NCBI RefSeq assembly: GCF_036013955.1
Contig: NZ_CP107903.1
Location: 9,176,001-9,240,000, forward strand
Source: Streptomyces sp. NBC_00459
GTDB taxonomy: Bacteria > Actinomycetota > Actinomycetes > Streptomycetales > Streptomycetaceae
DNA length: 64,000 nt
Direction of reading: 5' to 3'
Shown here piece after piece: positions 24,073-32,181 of this stretch (its first letter is position 1; each line of letters opens with the position of its first letter). The notes below the pieces were generated by a model. It did no database searches and was not told where the DNA came from. It saw only the letters and a list, made by a program, of their open reading frames with translations. Both the position numbers and the translations under genes were made by a program.

Positions 24073-25314
24073 GTGAAGGTCGCCTGTGTCGGAGGCGGGC
24101 CCGCCGGCCTGTATCTCTCGATCCTGCTGAAGCTGCAGGATCCGTCCCACGACATCACCGTGTACGAGCGTGACCCGGCGGGCTCGACCTACGGCTGGGG
24201 CGTCACCTACTGGCGCGGACTGCTCGACAAGCTCCACGAGCACGACCCCGGGTCCGCCCGCGCCGTCGAGGACGCCTCGGTGTCCTGGAACCACGGAGTC
24301 GCCCACGTGGGCGACAGCGCGACCCGGCACCCGGGCGACGAGGGCTTCGGCATCGGCCGCCACAAGCTCCTCGACATCCTCGCCGACCGGGCCGGGCAAC
24401 TGGGCGTACGGCTGGAGTTCGAGCACGGGATCACCGACGCCGCCGAACTGGCCGACGCCGACCTCGTCGTGGCCGCCGACGGCGTCAACAGCGCGTTGCG
24501 CGAACAGCACACCGAACACTTCGGCGCCGACCTGCGGGCCGGCCGCAACCGGTACATCTGGCTCGGCACCACCAAGGTCTTCGACGCCTTCACCTTCGGC
24601 TTCAAGGAGACCGAGCACGGCTGGATCTGGTGCTACGGCTACGGCTACAGCCAGGACCACAGCACCTGTGTCGTCGAGTGCGCCCCCGAGACCTGGAGCG
24701 GCCTCGGCCTCGACCGGGCGAACGAGGCCGACGGTCTGGCCCTGCTGGAGAAGCTCTTCGGCGACCTGCTGGACGGCCACCCGCTGATCGGCCGCTCGGC
24801 CGCCGACGGCGCCGCCCAGTGGCTGAACTTCCGCACGCTCACCAACCGCGCCTGGCACCACGGCAACCTCGTCCTGCTCGGCGACGCCGCCCACACCACG
24901 CACTACTCCATCGGCGCCGGCACCACCCTCGCCCTGGAGGACGCCCTCGCCCTGGCCGACGCACTCCGCACGCACCCCGGACTCCCGGCGGCCCTCACCG
25001 CCTACGAAACGCGGCGCAAGTCGGAACTGCTCTCCATCCAGAGCGCGGCCCGCTACAGCGCCCAGTGGTACGAGAACCTGCCGCGCTACATCCGGCTGCC
25101 CCCGGCCCGGATGTTCGCGCTGCTCGGCCAGCGCCACTCGCCCCTGCTGCCCTATGTGCCGCCCCAGCTGTACTACGGCATCGACCGGGCGGCCGGGAGC
25201 CTCGAAGCGCTGCGCCGGCTCAAGCGATGGCTGGGCCCGAAGCTCGCCCGGACCGCGCAGACCCGCGCGCTGGCCTCCCGTACCGGGGGAGAGGCCGAGA
25301 GCTCCGGCAATTAA
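24073..25314 (+). CDS. FAD-dependent monooxygenase
   Basis: A 413-aa group A flavoprotein hydroxylase. The N-terminal GxGxxG dinucleotide fold is VACVGGGPAGLYLSILLKLQDP, the middle DG motif is VVAADGVNSALREQ, and the second FAD motif is NLVLLGDAAHTTHYSIGAGTTLALEDALALADAL. TYGWGVTYWRGLLDKLHEHDP resembles the N-terminal oxygenase portion of salicylyl-CoA 5-hydroxylase and anthraniloyl-CoA monooxygenase, so an aromatic or indolic substrate is plausible. GTG at 24073 is chosen because AGGGG lies 6 nt before it; a GTG at 24067 is too close. The downstream MFS-TetR genes may form a functional group with it. Confidence 0.87.
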   Translation: MKVACVGGGPAGLYLSILLKLQDPSHDITVYERDPAGSTYGWGVTYWRGLLDKLHEHDPGSARAVEDASVSWNHGVAHVGDSATRHPGDEGFGIGRHKLLDILADRAGQLGVRLEFEHGITDAAELADADLVVAADGVNSALREQHTEHFGADLRAGRNRYIWLGTTKVFDAFTFGFKETEHGWIWCYGYGYSQDHSTCVVECAPETWSGLGLDRANEADGLALLEKLFGDLLDGHPLIGRSAADGAAQWLNFRTLTNRAWHHGNLVLLGDAAHTTHYSIGAGTTLALEDALALADALRTHPGLPAALTAYETRRKSELLSIQSAARYSAQWYENLPRYIRLPPARMFALLGQRHSPLLPYVPPQLYYGIDRAAGSLEALRRLKRWLGPKLARTAQTRALASRTGGEAESSGN

Positions 25315-25336
25315 CCAGGTCACGGCCGTCATTCTT

Positions 25337-25379
25337 GGGTGAATGGCGATTCACCGCTATGGTGAATCGCCATTCACCC
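25337..25379. promoter_or_regulatory. Double-palindrome operator / hairpin before the MFS-TetR operon
   Basis: Two 19-bp arms (25337-25355 and 25361-25379) are perfect inverted complements around a 5-nt centre. Each arm is itself a palindrome of the form GGTGAAT-4 nt-ATTCACC. Six T residues follow at 25381-25386. A promoter with TTGGGT (25335-25340), 17-bp spacer and TATGGT (25358-25363) overlaps it. The layout fits a TetR operator controlling the MFS-tetR operon; the hairpin plus T-run could also end transcription from the monooxygenase gene. Confidence 0.75.
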
Positions 25380-25418
25380 ATTTTTTGTCGCGCAGAGCGG
25401 CCGGCCGCCGGAGTGCCG

Positions 25419-26909
25419 ATGGACCAGCCCGTCCCGATGACCGCCCCACACAAGACGTCCGCCCCGCGCCCCCTGCGCGAGCGGATGACCGTGCCGGCGC
25501 TGGCCTTCGGCGGGATGCTGATGGCCGTCATGCAGACCGTGGTCGTCCCGTTGCTGCCCGACCTGCCCCGGCTGACCGGCGCCTCACCCGGCGCGGTCTC
25601 CTGGATGGTGACCGCGACCCTGCTGTCCGGCGCCGTTCTCACACCGGTGCTGGGCCGCGCCGGTGACATGTACGGCAAGCGGCGGGTACTGATCGCGGCC
25701 CTCGGGCTGATGGTCGTCGGCTCGGTCATGTGTGCTCTGTCCTCCGACATCGGCGTGCTCATCACGGCGCGCGCTCTGCAGGGCGCCGCGTCCGCCGTCA
25801 TCCCCCTCTCGATCAGTATCCTGCGTGACGAACTGCCGCCCGAGCGCACGGGAAGCGCGGTCGCGCTGATGAGCGCCACCGTCGGGATCGGCGCCGCCCT
25901 GGGGCTGCCGCTCGCCGCGCTGATCGTCCAGTACGCGGACTGGCACGTCATGTTCTGGGCGACCGCCGGCCTCGGTGCGGTGGGCGTGACGGCGGTCTGG
26001 TGGGCGGTGCGCGAGTCACCCGTCCGGGAACCGGGGCGCTTCGACGTGCTGGGCGCGCTGGGACTGGCCGTCGGACTGGTGTGTCTGCTCCTCGGCATCG
26101 TCGAGGGCGGCGAGTGGGGGTGGGGCAGTCCGCGCGTCCTGGGACTGTTCCTCGGCGCGGTCGGTGTGCTCGGCCTGTGGTGGTGGCAGCAGTTGCACAC
26201 CCGACAGCCCCTGGTGGACCTGCGGCTGGTGTCCCGGCCCAGGGTCGGCCTGTCCCATGTCGCCGCCCTGCTGACCGGGTTCGCCTTCTACTCCAACTCC
26301 CTGGTGACGGCCCAGCTGGTGCAGGCGCCCGGGGCGACCGGGTACGGGCTCGGCCTGTCCATCGTTGAGACGGGCCTCGTCCTGCTGCCCGGCGGCATCG
26401 TCATGCTGGTGTTCTCGCCCGTCTCGGCCCGCGTCTCGGCGGCGTACGGGCCGCGTGTCACCCTGGCCGTCGGCACGGCGGTCATCGCGCTCGGCTATGT
26501 GGTGCGCATCGCGGACAGCCGTGACCTGTGGATGATCATCGTGGGCGCCGCGGTCGTCGGTATGGGCACCACCTTCGCGTACTCGGCGCTGCCCATGCTG
26601 ATCCTGGGGGCCGTACCGCCCGGCCAGACCGCCTCGGCCAACGGCGTCAACGTCCTGATGCGCACGGTCGGCCAGGCCATGTGCAGCGCCGCTGTCGTCG
26701 CCGTGCTGGTACGCCACACCAGTCCGGTCGACGGCGTCCCGGTGCCCACCCTGCACGGCTATCTGCTGGCCTTCGGGATGGCGGGCGTCGTCGCCCTGCT
26801 GGCCTGCACGGCGGCCCTGACCATCTCCCGCGACCCTGCCACCGGCTCCACCAGGCGCGCGCGTGGCCGCACGCCGGGGGCACGGGACGAGGCGATGGAG
26901 GGAGCATGA
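25419..26909 (+). CDS. MFS drug-efflux transporter (14-helix, DHA2-like)
   Basis: A 496-aa major facilitator with about 14 hydrophobic helices. Visible motifs are VTATLLSGAVLTPVLGRAGDMYGKRRVLIAALG (motif A after helix 2), RALQGAASAVIPLSISILRDELPPERTGSAVALMSATVGIGAALGLPLAALI (motif C-like), and a central WGWGSPRVLGLFLGAVGVLGLWWW segment. It should export a hydrophobic compound using the proton gradient. The ATG at 25419 follows GGAG. Its stop overlaps the tetR start by 4 bp, so the pair is coupled and probably repressed by the downstream TetR protein at the palindrome upstream. Confidence 0.9.
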   Translation: MDQPVPMTAPHKTSAPRPLRERMTVPALAFGGMLMAVMQTVVVPLLPDLPRLTGASPGAVSWMVTATLLSGAVLTPVLGRAGDMYGKRRVLIAALGLMVVGSVMCALSSDIGVLITARALQGAASAVIPLSISILRDELPPERTGSAVALMSATVGIGAALGLPLAALIVQYADWHVMFWATAGLGAVGVTAVWWAVRESPVREPGRFDVLGALGLAVGLVCLLLGIVEGGEWGWGSPRVLGLFLGAVGVLGLWWWQQLHTRQPLVDLRLVSRPRVGLSHVAALLTGFAFYSNSLVTAQLVQAPGATGYGLGLSIVETGLVLLPGGIVMLVFSPVSARVSAAYGPRVTLAVGTAVIALGYVVRIADSRDLWMIIVGAAVVGMGTTFAYSALPMLILGAVPPGQTASANGVNVLMRTVGQAMCSAAVVAVLVRHTSPVDGVPVPTLHGYLLAFGMAGVVALLACTAALTISRDPATGSTRRARGRTPGARDEAMEGA

Positions 26910-27514
26910 GCGCCGTGCACACACCACCACCGACCCACCCCGACACCGAGCCGACCCCCGCCACGACCCCGCGTCGGGACGCCGAACAGACCAGGGCCGC
27001 CATCCTGCGCGCCGCACGGCATCTCCTCGCCCGCCACGCCCAGGCGGACATCACACTCAAGGCGGTCGCCGAACGTGCCGGTGTCAGCCCGCCGTTGATC
27101 CTCAAGTACTTCGGCAACAAGGACGCCCTCTTCGCCCGCGTCATGTCCTTCGACCAGGACGCCGACGCCCTCCTCGACGCACCCCTGGACGGCCTCGGCC
27201 GCCACATGGTCCGGCATCTCCTCACCGGTCAGACCGAGCGAGGAGCCGACCCCGTCCTGCGGATCGTGTTCGCTCCCTTCCAGGGCGACCGGGGCGACAT
27301 CATGCGCGCCAACTTCCGTACCCAGGTGAGCGACCGCCTCGCCGGCCGTCTGCCGGGACCCGACCCGGGCCTGCGCGCCGAACTGGCCGTCGCCACCCTG
27401 CTCGGCCTCGGCGTCATGTACGGCATCGCCCGCGGCACGCATCTGCGGGAGGCGACGATCGACGACATCGTCGACCGGTACGCCCCCACGGTGCAGGCGC
27501 TGTTGACCCCTTGA
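26906..27514 (+). CDS. TetR-family repressor of the MFS operon
   Basis: A 202-aa TetR-family regulator. After a Pro/Thr-rich N-terminus, the DNA-binding domain is TRAAILRAARHLLARHAQADITLKAVAERAGVSPPLILKYFGNKDALFARVM (residues about 32-84); the C-terminal domain ends in a conserved LGLGVMYGIARGTHLREATIDDIVDRYAP segment. Its ATG overlaps the MFS stop (ATGA) with GGAGGGAGC upstream. Autoregulation through the double palindrome at 25337-25379 is the obvious model. The inducer may be the MFS substrate or the product of the adjacent monooxygenase. Confidence 0.9.
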   Translation: MSAVHTPPPTHPDTEPTPATTPRRDAEQTRAAILRAARHLLARHAQADITLKAVAERAGVSPPLILKYFGNKDALFARVMSFDQDADALLDAPLDGLGRHMVRHLLTGQTERGADPVLRIVFAPFQGDRGDIMRANFRTQVSDRLAGRLPGPDPGLRAELAVATLLGLGVMYGIARGTHLREATIDDIVDRYAPTVQALLTP

Positions 27515-27535
27515 CGGAGACTCGGCCGCCGGTCC

Positions 27536-29281
27536 TCAGCGCAGCAGCCGGTCCAGGAAAGCGTTCCCGAACACGCCGTGCGGGTCGAGCCGGTCCAGGG
27601 TGCCGACGGCCTCCTGCCATACGGCGCCCCCGTAGGAGGCCGGTACCGCCGTGCCGATGACCTCCTCGTCGCTCCAGCCGGCCGAGTCCGTGTACCCCCA
27701 CCCCTTGGACCACTCGACCCTGGTCAGCGCGTGCCCGCCGTCGTACGTCCCGAGCAGGAACTGTTCGAGTTCGCGGAAGAACGCCTCCGCGTGCGGCGTC
27801 CCGGGCAGCGTCAGTACGTCCAGCCAGACGGCGGTGTCCCACTCGGGATGCCCGTCGACCGGTCGCAGCGCGGACAGCAGCGGGGCTTGGGCGCCGGCCG
27901 AGTCGGCGTCGCCCGGACGGTCGAGACCGGTGGCGCGGATCTCGACCGTGCCGTTGACCGGGAAGCGCCCCGACGCGGCGTACGCGGCGAGGCGCTCGCG
28001 GTAGAAGGCGGTGAACTCGGCGATGACACGCTGTACTTGGGCCCGGCTGGTGAGCACCGCGTAGCCGTTGGCGGTGACCCGGAGAGTCGTCGGCCTGACG
28101 TACAGCAGCGTGTTCTTCGACGGCCCCCAGATGTCCGCCGACAGCGTCGTCACGAGCCCGAGCGCGGCCACGTCCAGCTGCGCGTTGCCGAGCACCGGCG
28201 CGAGATACCAGGCCCCGTCGGACAGGATCCGCCCGACGAGGTCGGCCACCAGGGTCGGGACGTTGTCGGAGAAGGGGTAGTTGTAGGGCGACGACACGCG
28301 CCGCGAGGTCAGCGGCCTGGTCGGGGCGACGCTCCACACCTTCAGCCAGGGGAACTCGGTGAAGGCGAACCAGATCGTCTCGACCCGCCCCGCCTCGTCC
28401 AGGAAGCTCGCGAAGGTCCGCCCGCCGGAACCGCTGCCGGGCGCCGCGAACAGCTCGGCCGCCGGAATGTCCGTACGGCTGACGCAGCGCAGATTGCTGT
28501 TCGCCCCCACCCGCAGCACGACCTCGACGACCAGGGACCGGCCGAGGTGGGTGAGGAGCGCCGCGCAGTCCGCCTCGTCGCGGTCGAACGTCCGCAGGAC
28601 GTAGGCGCCGGAGCCCTCGTCCCACACGACCGCCGTCAGCGACAGCACGAGATTGCTGAGCGAGCCGTACGTGTGTCCGGGCAGCCGCGTCTCGCCGGTG
28701 GCCGGTACGGCGGTGCCGTGGGCGTCGACGGCCAGCGCGCCGCCCAGCGTGAGGTCACCGGGGGCGGGAGCGGCGGTGACCCCGAGGCCCCGCTGCTCCA
28801 GATAGGTGAGCAGGGCCTCCAGGGTGACCCCGGTGCCGGCGCGCACGGCGGCCGGGCCGCTGGACTCCAGGGCGAGGCCGGTGAGACGGGGAGCGGTGTC
28901 GACGATCAGCACGGGCGCGTCGGACTCCGTACCGGCGGTGATCGTGAGGGGCGACCAGCCGTGCGCGGAGCCCCGGGCGCGGACCGTCCAGCCGTGGCGC
29001 CAGGCCCAGTTGACGACGGCGACCACCTGGCCGGGGTCGGCGGGCGCGCAGGCCCACAGCCCGTCGGCGGTGATCTCGCCGACCCAGTTGCGGTATCCGG
29101 AGCGATAGGGCGTGACGGCCGCCGGGAAGTCGGGAAGTTCGGCTGCGGCGACGGCCGGGTCGGCGGCGATCGCCACCAGGGCGAGGGAGGCCGCGCCGAA
29201 CAGGAAACCCCGGCGCGTCCACGCGGAGTTGTCGTCCTCGGGGGTGTCGGAACCTTCGGATCGCGCCGGGTGATCAGTCAC
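27536..29281 (-). CDS. Tat-exported VAO-type flavoenzyme, class II cholesterol oxidase-like
   Basis: A 581-aa oxidase with a twin-arginine signal (WTRRGFLFGAASLALVAIAADPAVAAAE). The FAD-binding PCMH domain includes AVVNWAWRHGWTVRARGSAHGWSPLTI, where the His of GSAHGW sits at the covalent-flavin position, and GVTAAPAPGDLTLGGALAVDAHGTAVP. The C-terminal half, from about residue 240 (TDIPAAELFAAP ... FAFTEFPWLKVWSV ... SSPYNYPFSDN), matches the substrate-binding domain of class II (covalent FAD) cholesterol oxidases. Sterol or another alcohol is the likely substrate. Expression may be from a leaderless message: TAGCGT lies 6 nt before the GTG start. Confidence 0.9.
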   Translation of the reverse strand: MTDHPARSEGSDTPEDDNSAWTRRGFLFGAASLALVAIAADPAVAAAELPDFPAAVTPYRSGYRNWVGEITADGLWACAPADPGQVVAVVNWAWRHGWTVRARGSAHGWSPLTITAGTESDAPVLIVDTAPRLTGLALESSGPAAVRAGTGVTLEALLTYLEQRGLGVTAAPAPGDLTLGGALAVDAHGTAVPATGETRLPGHTYGSLSNLVLSLTAVVWDEGSGAYVLRTFDRDEADCAALLTHLGRSLVVEVVLRVGANSNLRCVSRTDIPAAELFAAPGSGSGGRTFASFLDEAGRVETIWFAFTEFPWLKVWSVAPTRPLTSRRVSSPYNYPFSDNVPTLVADLVGRILSDGAWYLAPVLGNAQLDVAALGLVTTLSADIWGPSKNTLLYVRPTTLRVTANGYAVLTSRAQVQRVIAEFTAFYRERLAAYAASGRFPVNGTVEIRATGLDRPGDADSAGAQAPLLSALRPVDGHPEWDTAVWLDVLTLPGTPHAEAFFRELEQFLLGTYDGGHALTRVEWSKGWGYTDSAGWSDEEVIGTAVPASYGGAVWQEAVGTLDRLDPHGVFGNAFLDRLLR

Positions 29282-29287
29282 CCGGTC

Positions 29288-29293
29288 ACGCTA
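29288..29293 (-). promoter_or_regulatory. Candidate -10 element for leaderless cholesterol-oxidase-like mRNA
   Basis: Minus-strand TAGCGT, 6 nt, GTG: transcription would begin at the start codon. No Shine-Dalgarno sequence is present before the GTG. The -35 is poor. Confidence 0.4.
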
Positions 29294-29426
29294 GAGGGTG
29301 ACGGTTCTCGAATAGTTGCCTCATTCATCAATTCACTCGTGCGGGTGAAGCTGGGGCATGCGGGTTTGGCGGGCGCCTGGTGGGCCCCGTACGCCCGGAC
29401 CTGCGGACGGATGACACACTGACGCC

Positions 29427-30410
29427 ATGGACGAGCGTGTAATCGGTAGGTCGGGTCAGCAGGCGTCGGTCATCGGCCTCGGAACGTGGCAGCTGGGCGC
29501 CGACTGGGGCGACGTGGAGGACAAGGACGCCCTCGCGGTGCTCGACGCGGCGGTCGAGTCGGGAGTGACCTTCTTCGACACCGCCGACGTGTACGGCGAC
29601 GGACGCAGCGAACAGACCATCGCCACCTTCCTGCGCGGCAGGCCCGAGCTGGACATTCTGGTCGCGACCAAGATGGGCCGCCGGGTCGACCAGCTCCCGG
29701 AGAACTACGTCCTCGACAACTTCCGCGCCTGGAACGACCGTTCGCGGCGCAACCTCGGCGTCGACCGGATCGACCTGGTCCAGCTGCACTGCCCGCCGAC
29801 CCCGGTCTACTCCTCCGACGAGGTCTTCGACGCCCTGGACACCCTGGTCGAGGAGGGCCGCATCGCGCGCTACGGCGTCAGCGTCGAGACCTGCGAGGAG
29901 GCGCTCACCGCGATCGCCCGCCCGGGTGTGACCAGTGTGCAGATCATCCTCAACGCGTTCCGCATGAAGCCCCTGGCCGAGGTGCTCCCCGCCGCGGAGA
30001 AGGCGGGCGTCGGCATCATCGCCCGCGTCCCGCTCGCCTCGGGCCTGCTGTCGGGCAAGTACACCAAGGACACGGTGTTCCCCGAGAACGACCACCGCAC
30101 CTACAACCGCCACGGCGAGTCCTTCGACCAGGGCGAGACCTTCTCCGGTGTCGACTACGCGACCGGCGTCGAGGCTGCGGCCGAGTTCTCCGCCCTGGCC
30201 CCGGAGGGATGCACCCCGGCCCAGCTGGCCCTGCGCTGGATCCTCCAGCAGCCCGGTGTGACCACGGTGATCCCGGGCGCCCGCTCGGCCGAGCAGGCCC
30301 GGGCCAACGCGGCGGCCGCCGCTCTGCCGCCGCTGTCGCAGGAGACGCTCACCGCGATCCGGGACCTCTACGACCGCCGGATCAAGGCGCAGGTGGAGAG
30401 CCGCTGGTAG
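29427..30410 (+). CDS. Aldo/keto reductase
   Basis: A 327-aa NADPH-dependent aldo/keto reductase with the (beta/alpha)8 barrel motifs in order: VTFFDTADVYGDGRSEQTIATFL (Asp and Tyr of the tetrad), ILVATKMGRR (Lys), DRIDLVQLHCPPTPVYSSDEVFDAL (His), and the cofactor-binding C-terminal PGVTTVIPGARSAEQARANAAAAALPPLS. Four tetrad residues are present, so it should be active. Substrate unknown. It is divergent from the flavoenzyme gene, and the 145 bp between them hold both promoters. Confidence 0.93.
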   Translation: MDERVIGRSGQQASVIGLGTWQLGADWGDVEDKDALAVLDAAVESGVTFFDTADVYGDGRSEQTIATFLRGRPELDILVATKMGRRVDQLPENYVLDNFRAWNDRSRRNLGVDRIDLVQLHCPPTPVYSSDEVFDALDTLVEEGRIARYGVSVETCEEALTAIARPGVTSVQIILNAFRMKPLAEVLPAAEKAGVGIIARVPLASGLLSGKYTKDTVFPENDHRTYNRHGESFDQGETFSGVDYATGVEAAAEFSALAPEGCTPAQLALRWILQQPGVTTVIPGARSAEQARANAAAAALPPLSQETLTAIRDLYDRRIKAQVESRW

Positions 30411-30428
30411 CGGACCGACGTACGCGTG

Positions 30429-30776
30429 TCACGGTTCCAGGAGCAGCTGCCGTTCCTGTTCCTGGTCGCCGGAGACACTGCCCCGGTCGTGGGCGGTGAA
30501 CGTGCCCGTGAGGGTGGCGCCCGCGCAGCGGACTGCCTCAGGCGTGCCCTGCACGGTCACCATCACGGGCGCCGAGAGCGGCTCCCTCCTCGGATGACCG
30601 GGCGCATGCGACTCCGTACCGACCGTGAAGGCCGCCGTGTGCACGGTGGAGTGCCCGTCGTCGTCCCCCGGGGACTCGGCCGCAGGGCCGAAGGCCGACT
30701 CCAGGGCCCGGACGACCGTCTGCGCGTCGGCGGCGCTGCCGCCGCTGAGCGTAAGCGTGAGCTGGGTACCGGACAT
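30429..30776 (-). CDS. Hypothetical protein, 115 aa
   Basis: I do not recognise this small cytosolic protein. It starts MSGTQLTLTLSGGSAADAQTVVRALESAF with an excellent ribosome site (GGAGGAGGT, 7 nt before ATG), which together with Streptomyces-like codon use supports translation. The pattern of short beta strand, helix and later beta strands (PVMVTVQGTPEAVRCAG) suggests a small alpha-beta fold. It has no signal or membrane segment. It is convergent with the aldo/keto reductase gene (18 bp apart) and divergent from a DUF6328 gene. Confidence 0.68.
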   Translation of the reverse strand: MSGTQLTLTLSGGSAADAQTVVRALESAFGPAAESPGDDDGHSTVHTAAFTVGTESHAPGHPRREPLSAPVMVTVQGTPEAVRCAGATLTGTFTAHDRGSVSGDQEQERQLLLEP

Positions 30777-30927
30777 GGCCGGACCTCCTCCACTGTGGCC
30801 ACCGTGGTCCTCTGCGAGTACCGCCCCGCAGGTCGTCCAAACGGCCCGGCCGAGATCTGATCGAATCCGGTTCCACGGGGAACCCGGATCGGGACAGGCA
30901 GTCAGGACGCGGAGGCCGGGAGGAACC

Positions 30928-31428
30928 ATGGCGGACACCGAGAGCGAGGTCGGCACGCTCGACCGGGGACGGGACGAGACCGAGGAGGAGCGGGCCGACC
31001 GCAAGTGGGGCGAGCTCATCCAGGAGGTCCGGGTCGCCCAGACGGGTGTGCAGATCCTGTTCGGCTTTCTGCTGACCGTCGTGTTCACGCCGAGGTACGA
31101 GCAGCTGGGCGACACGGAACACACGATCTACATCATCACCGTCGTCCTGGGCGCCGCCGCCACCGGCGCCCTGATCGGCCCGGTGGCCCTGCACCGGATC
31201 GTCTCCGGCCGCCAGGTGAAACCCCAGGCGGTGCGCTGGGCCTCACGCCTGACCTTCGCCGGTCTGGTGCTGCTGTTCGCCACCATGATCTCCGCGCTTC
31301 TGCTGGTCCTCAGGGTGGCCACCCACGACGGGTACGTGCCCTGGCTGGTCGCGGGGATCGCCGCCTGGTACCTGGCCTGCTGGTTCGTGGTGCCGATGTG
31401 GACGCGTCTGCGCTACACCGAGGACTGA
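30928..31428 (+). CDS. DUF6328 family membrane protein
   Basis: A 166-aa protein with an acidic N-terminus (TEEERADRKWGELIQEVRVAQTGVQILFGFLLTVVFTPRY) followed by four hydrophobic helices ending AGIAAWYLACWFVVPMWTRL. The conserved ELIQEVRVAQTGVQILFGFLLT segment identifies the family, whose function is unknown. ATG at 30928 follows GGGAGGAACC. Its last 16 bases overlap the end of the convergent DUF2238 gene. Confidence 0.85.
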   Translation: MADTESEVGTLDRGRDETEEERADRKWGELIQEVRVAQTGVQILFGFLLTVVFTPRYEQLGDTEHTIYIITVVLGAAATGALIGPVALHRIVSGRQVKPQAVRWASRLTFAGLVLLFATMISALLLVLRVATHDGYVPWLVAGIAAWYLACWFVVPMWTRLRYTED

Positions 31429-32084
31429 GGGTGCACCGCCGCGAGCTGCCGGTCGTGGACGCGGCTCAGCAGGAGCAGCGAGAGGGTCGCCCCGATCAGC
31501 GCGCAGAACATGTCCCACTGTGTGTCCCACACATCGCCCTGCGTGGCCAGGAAATCGTCGGCCGCCGCGCCGCCGATCACGGCCGCCGCCCACTCGAACA
31601 TCTCGAACAGCGCGCTGAAGGCCAGGCAGGCGCACACGGTCAGCGGCGCGAGCCAGCGGCTGCCGCGCAGCGGTGACGTACGGCTCAGCAGCTCCCGTAC
31701 GAGCAGAGCCGGCACGAAGCCCTGCATGAGGTGGCCGAGCCGGTCGTACGGGTTGCGGTCGAGGCCGAACGTGTCGCGCGCCCAGTCGCCCAGCGGGACC
31801 TGCGCGTAGGTGTAGTGGCCGCCCACCATCAGGACGAGGGCGTGCAGCGCGAGCAGAGCGCACAGCAGGTTCGTGAGCGGGAAGCGCCGCCAGGTCAGGA
31901 TGAGCACGGGCAGCCCGATCAGGATCCAGACGGTCTCCAGGAACCAGGTCGTCAGGTCGTGCGGGTGCCGTACCGAGACCGCGAGCGCGACGGCCACCAG
32001 CCCGGCGAGCAGCACCGGAAGGTGCCGCCGCGGGGCGTCGGTGGCCGTCGGGAGGGTGCGGGGGATGTCGTCGACTGCGGGCAT
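31413..32084 (-). CDS. DUF2238 (YjdF-like) integral membrane protein
   Basis: A 223-aa protein with six to seven hydrophobic helices. Family signatures are the polar-rich loop VGGHYTYAQVPLGDWARDTFGLDRNPYDRLGHLMQGFVPALLVRELL (about residues 86-130) and the late-helix acidic motif ALFEMFEWAAAVIGG followed by FLATQGDVWDTQWDMFCALIGA. These charged residues inside the membrane region are typical of DUF2238; function is unknown. It is transcribed alone and overlaps the DUF6328 gene tail to tail. Confidence 0.9.
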   Translation of the reverse strand: MPAVDDIPRTLPTATDAPRRHLPVLLAGLVAVALAVSVRHPHDLTTWFLETVWILIGLPVLILTWRRFPLTNLLCALLALHALVLMVGGHYTYAQVPLGDWARDTFGLDRNPYDRLGHLMQGFVPALLVRELLSRTSPLRGSRWLAPLTVCACLAFSALFEMFEWAAAVIGGAAADDFLATQGDVWDTQWDMFCALIGATLSLLLLSRVHDRQLAAVHPQSSV

Positions 32085-32181
32085 CGGAACGCTCCTTGTG
32101 GTGGGAGCATCATCGTGGCGGAGCGTTCCGCCCCGGGCATGAGTAGGACTACTCAGCTCGGGGCGCCCGCGCCCTCAGGCG

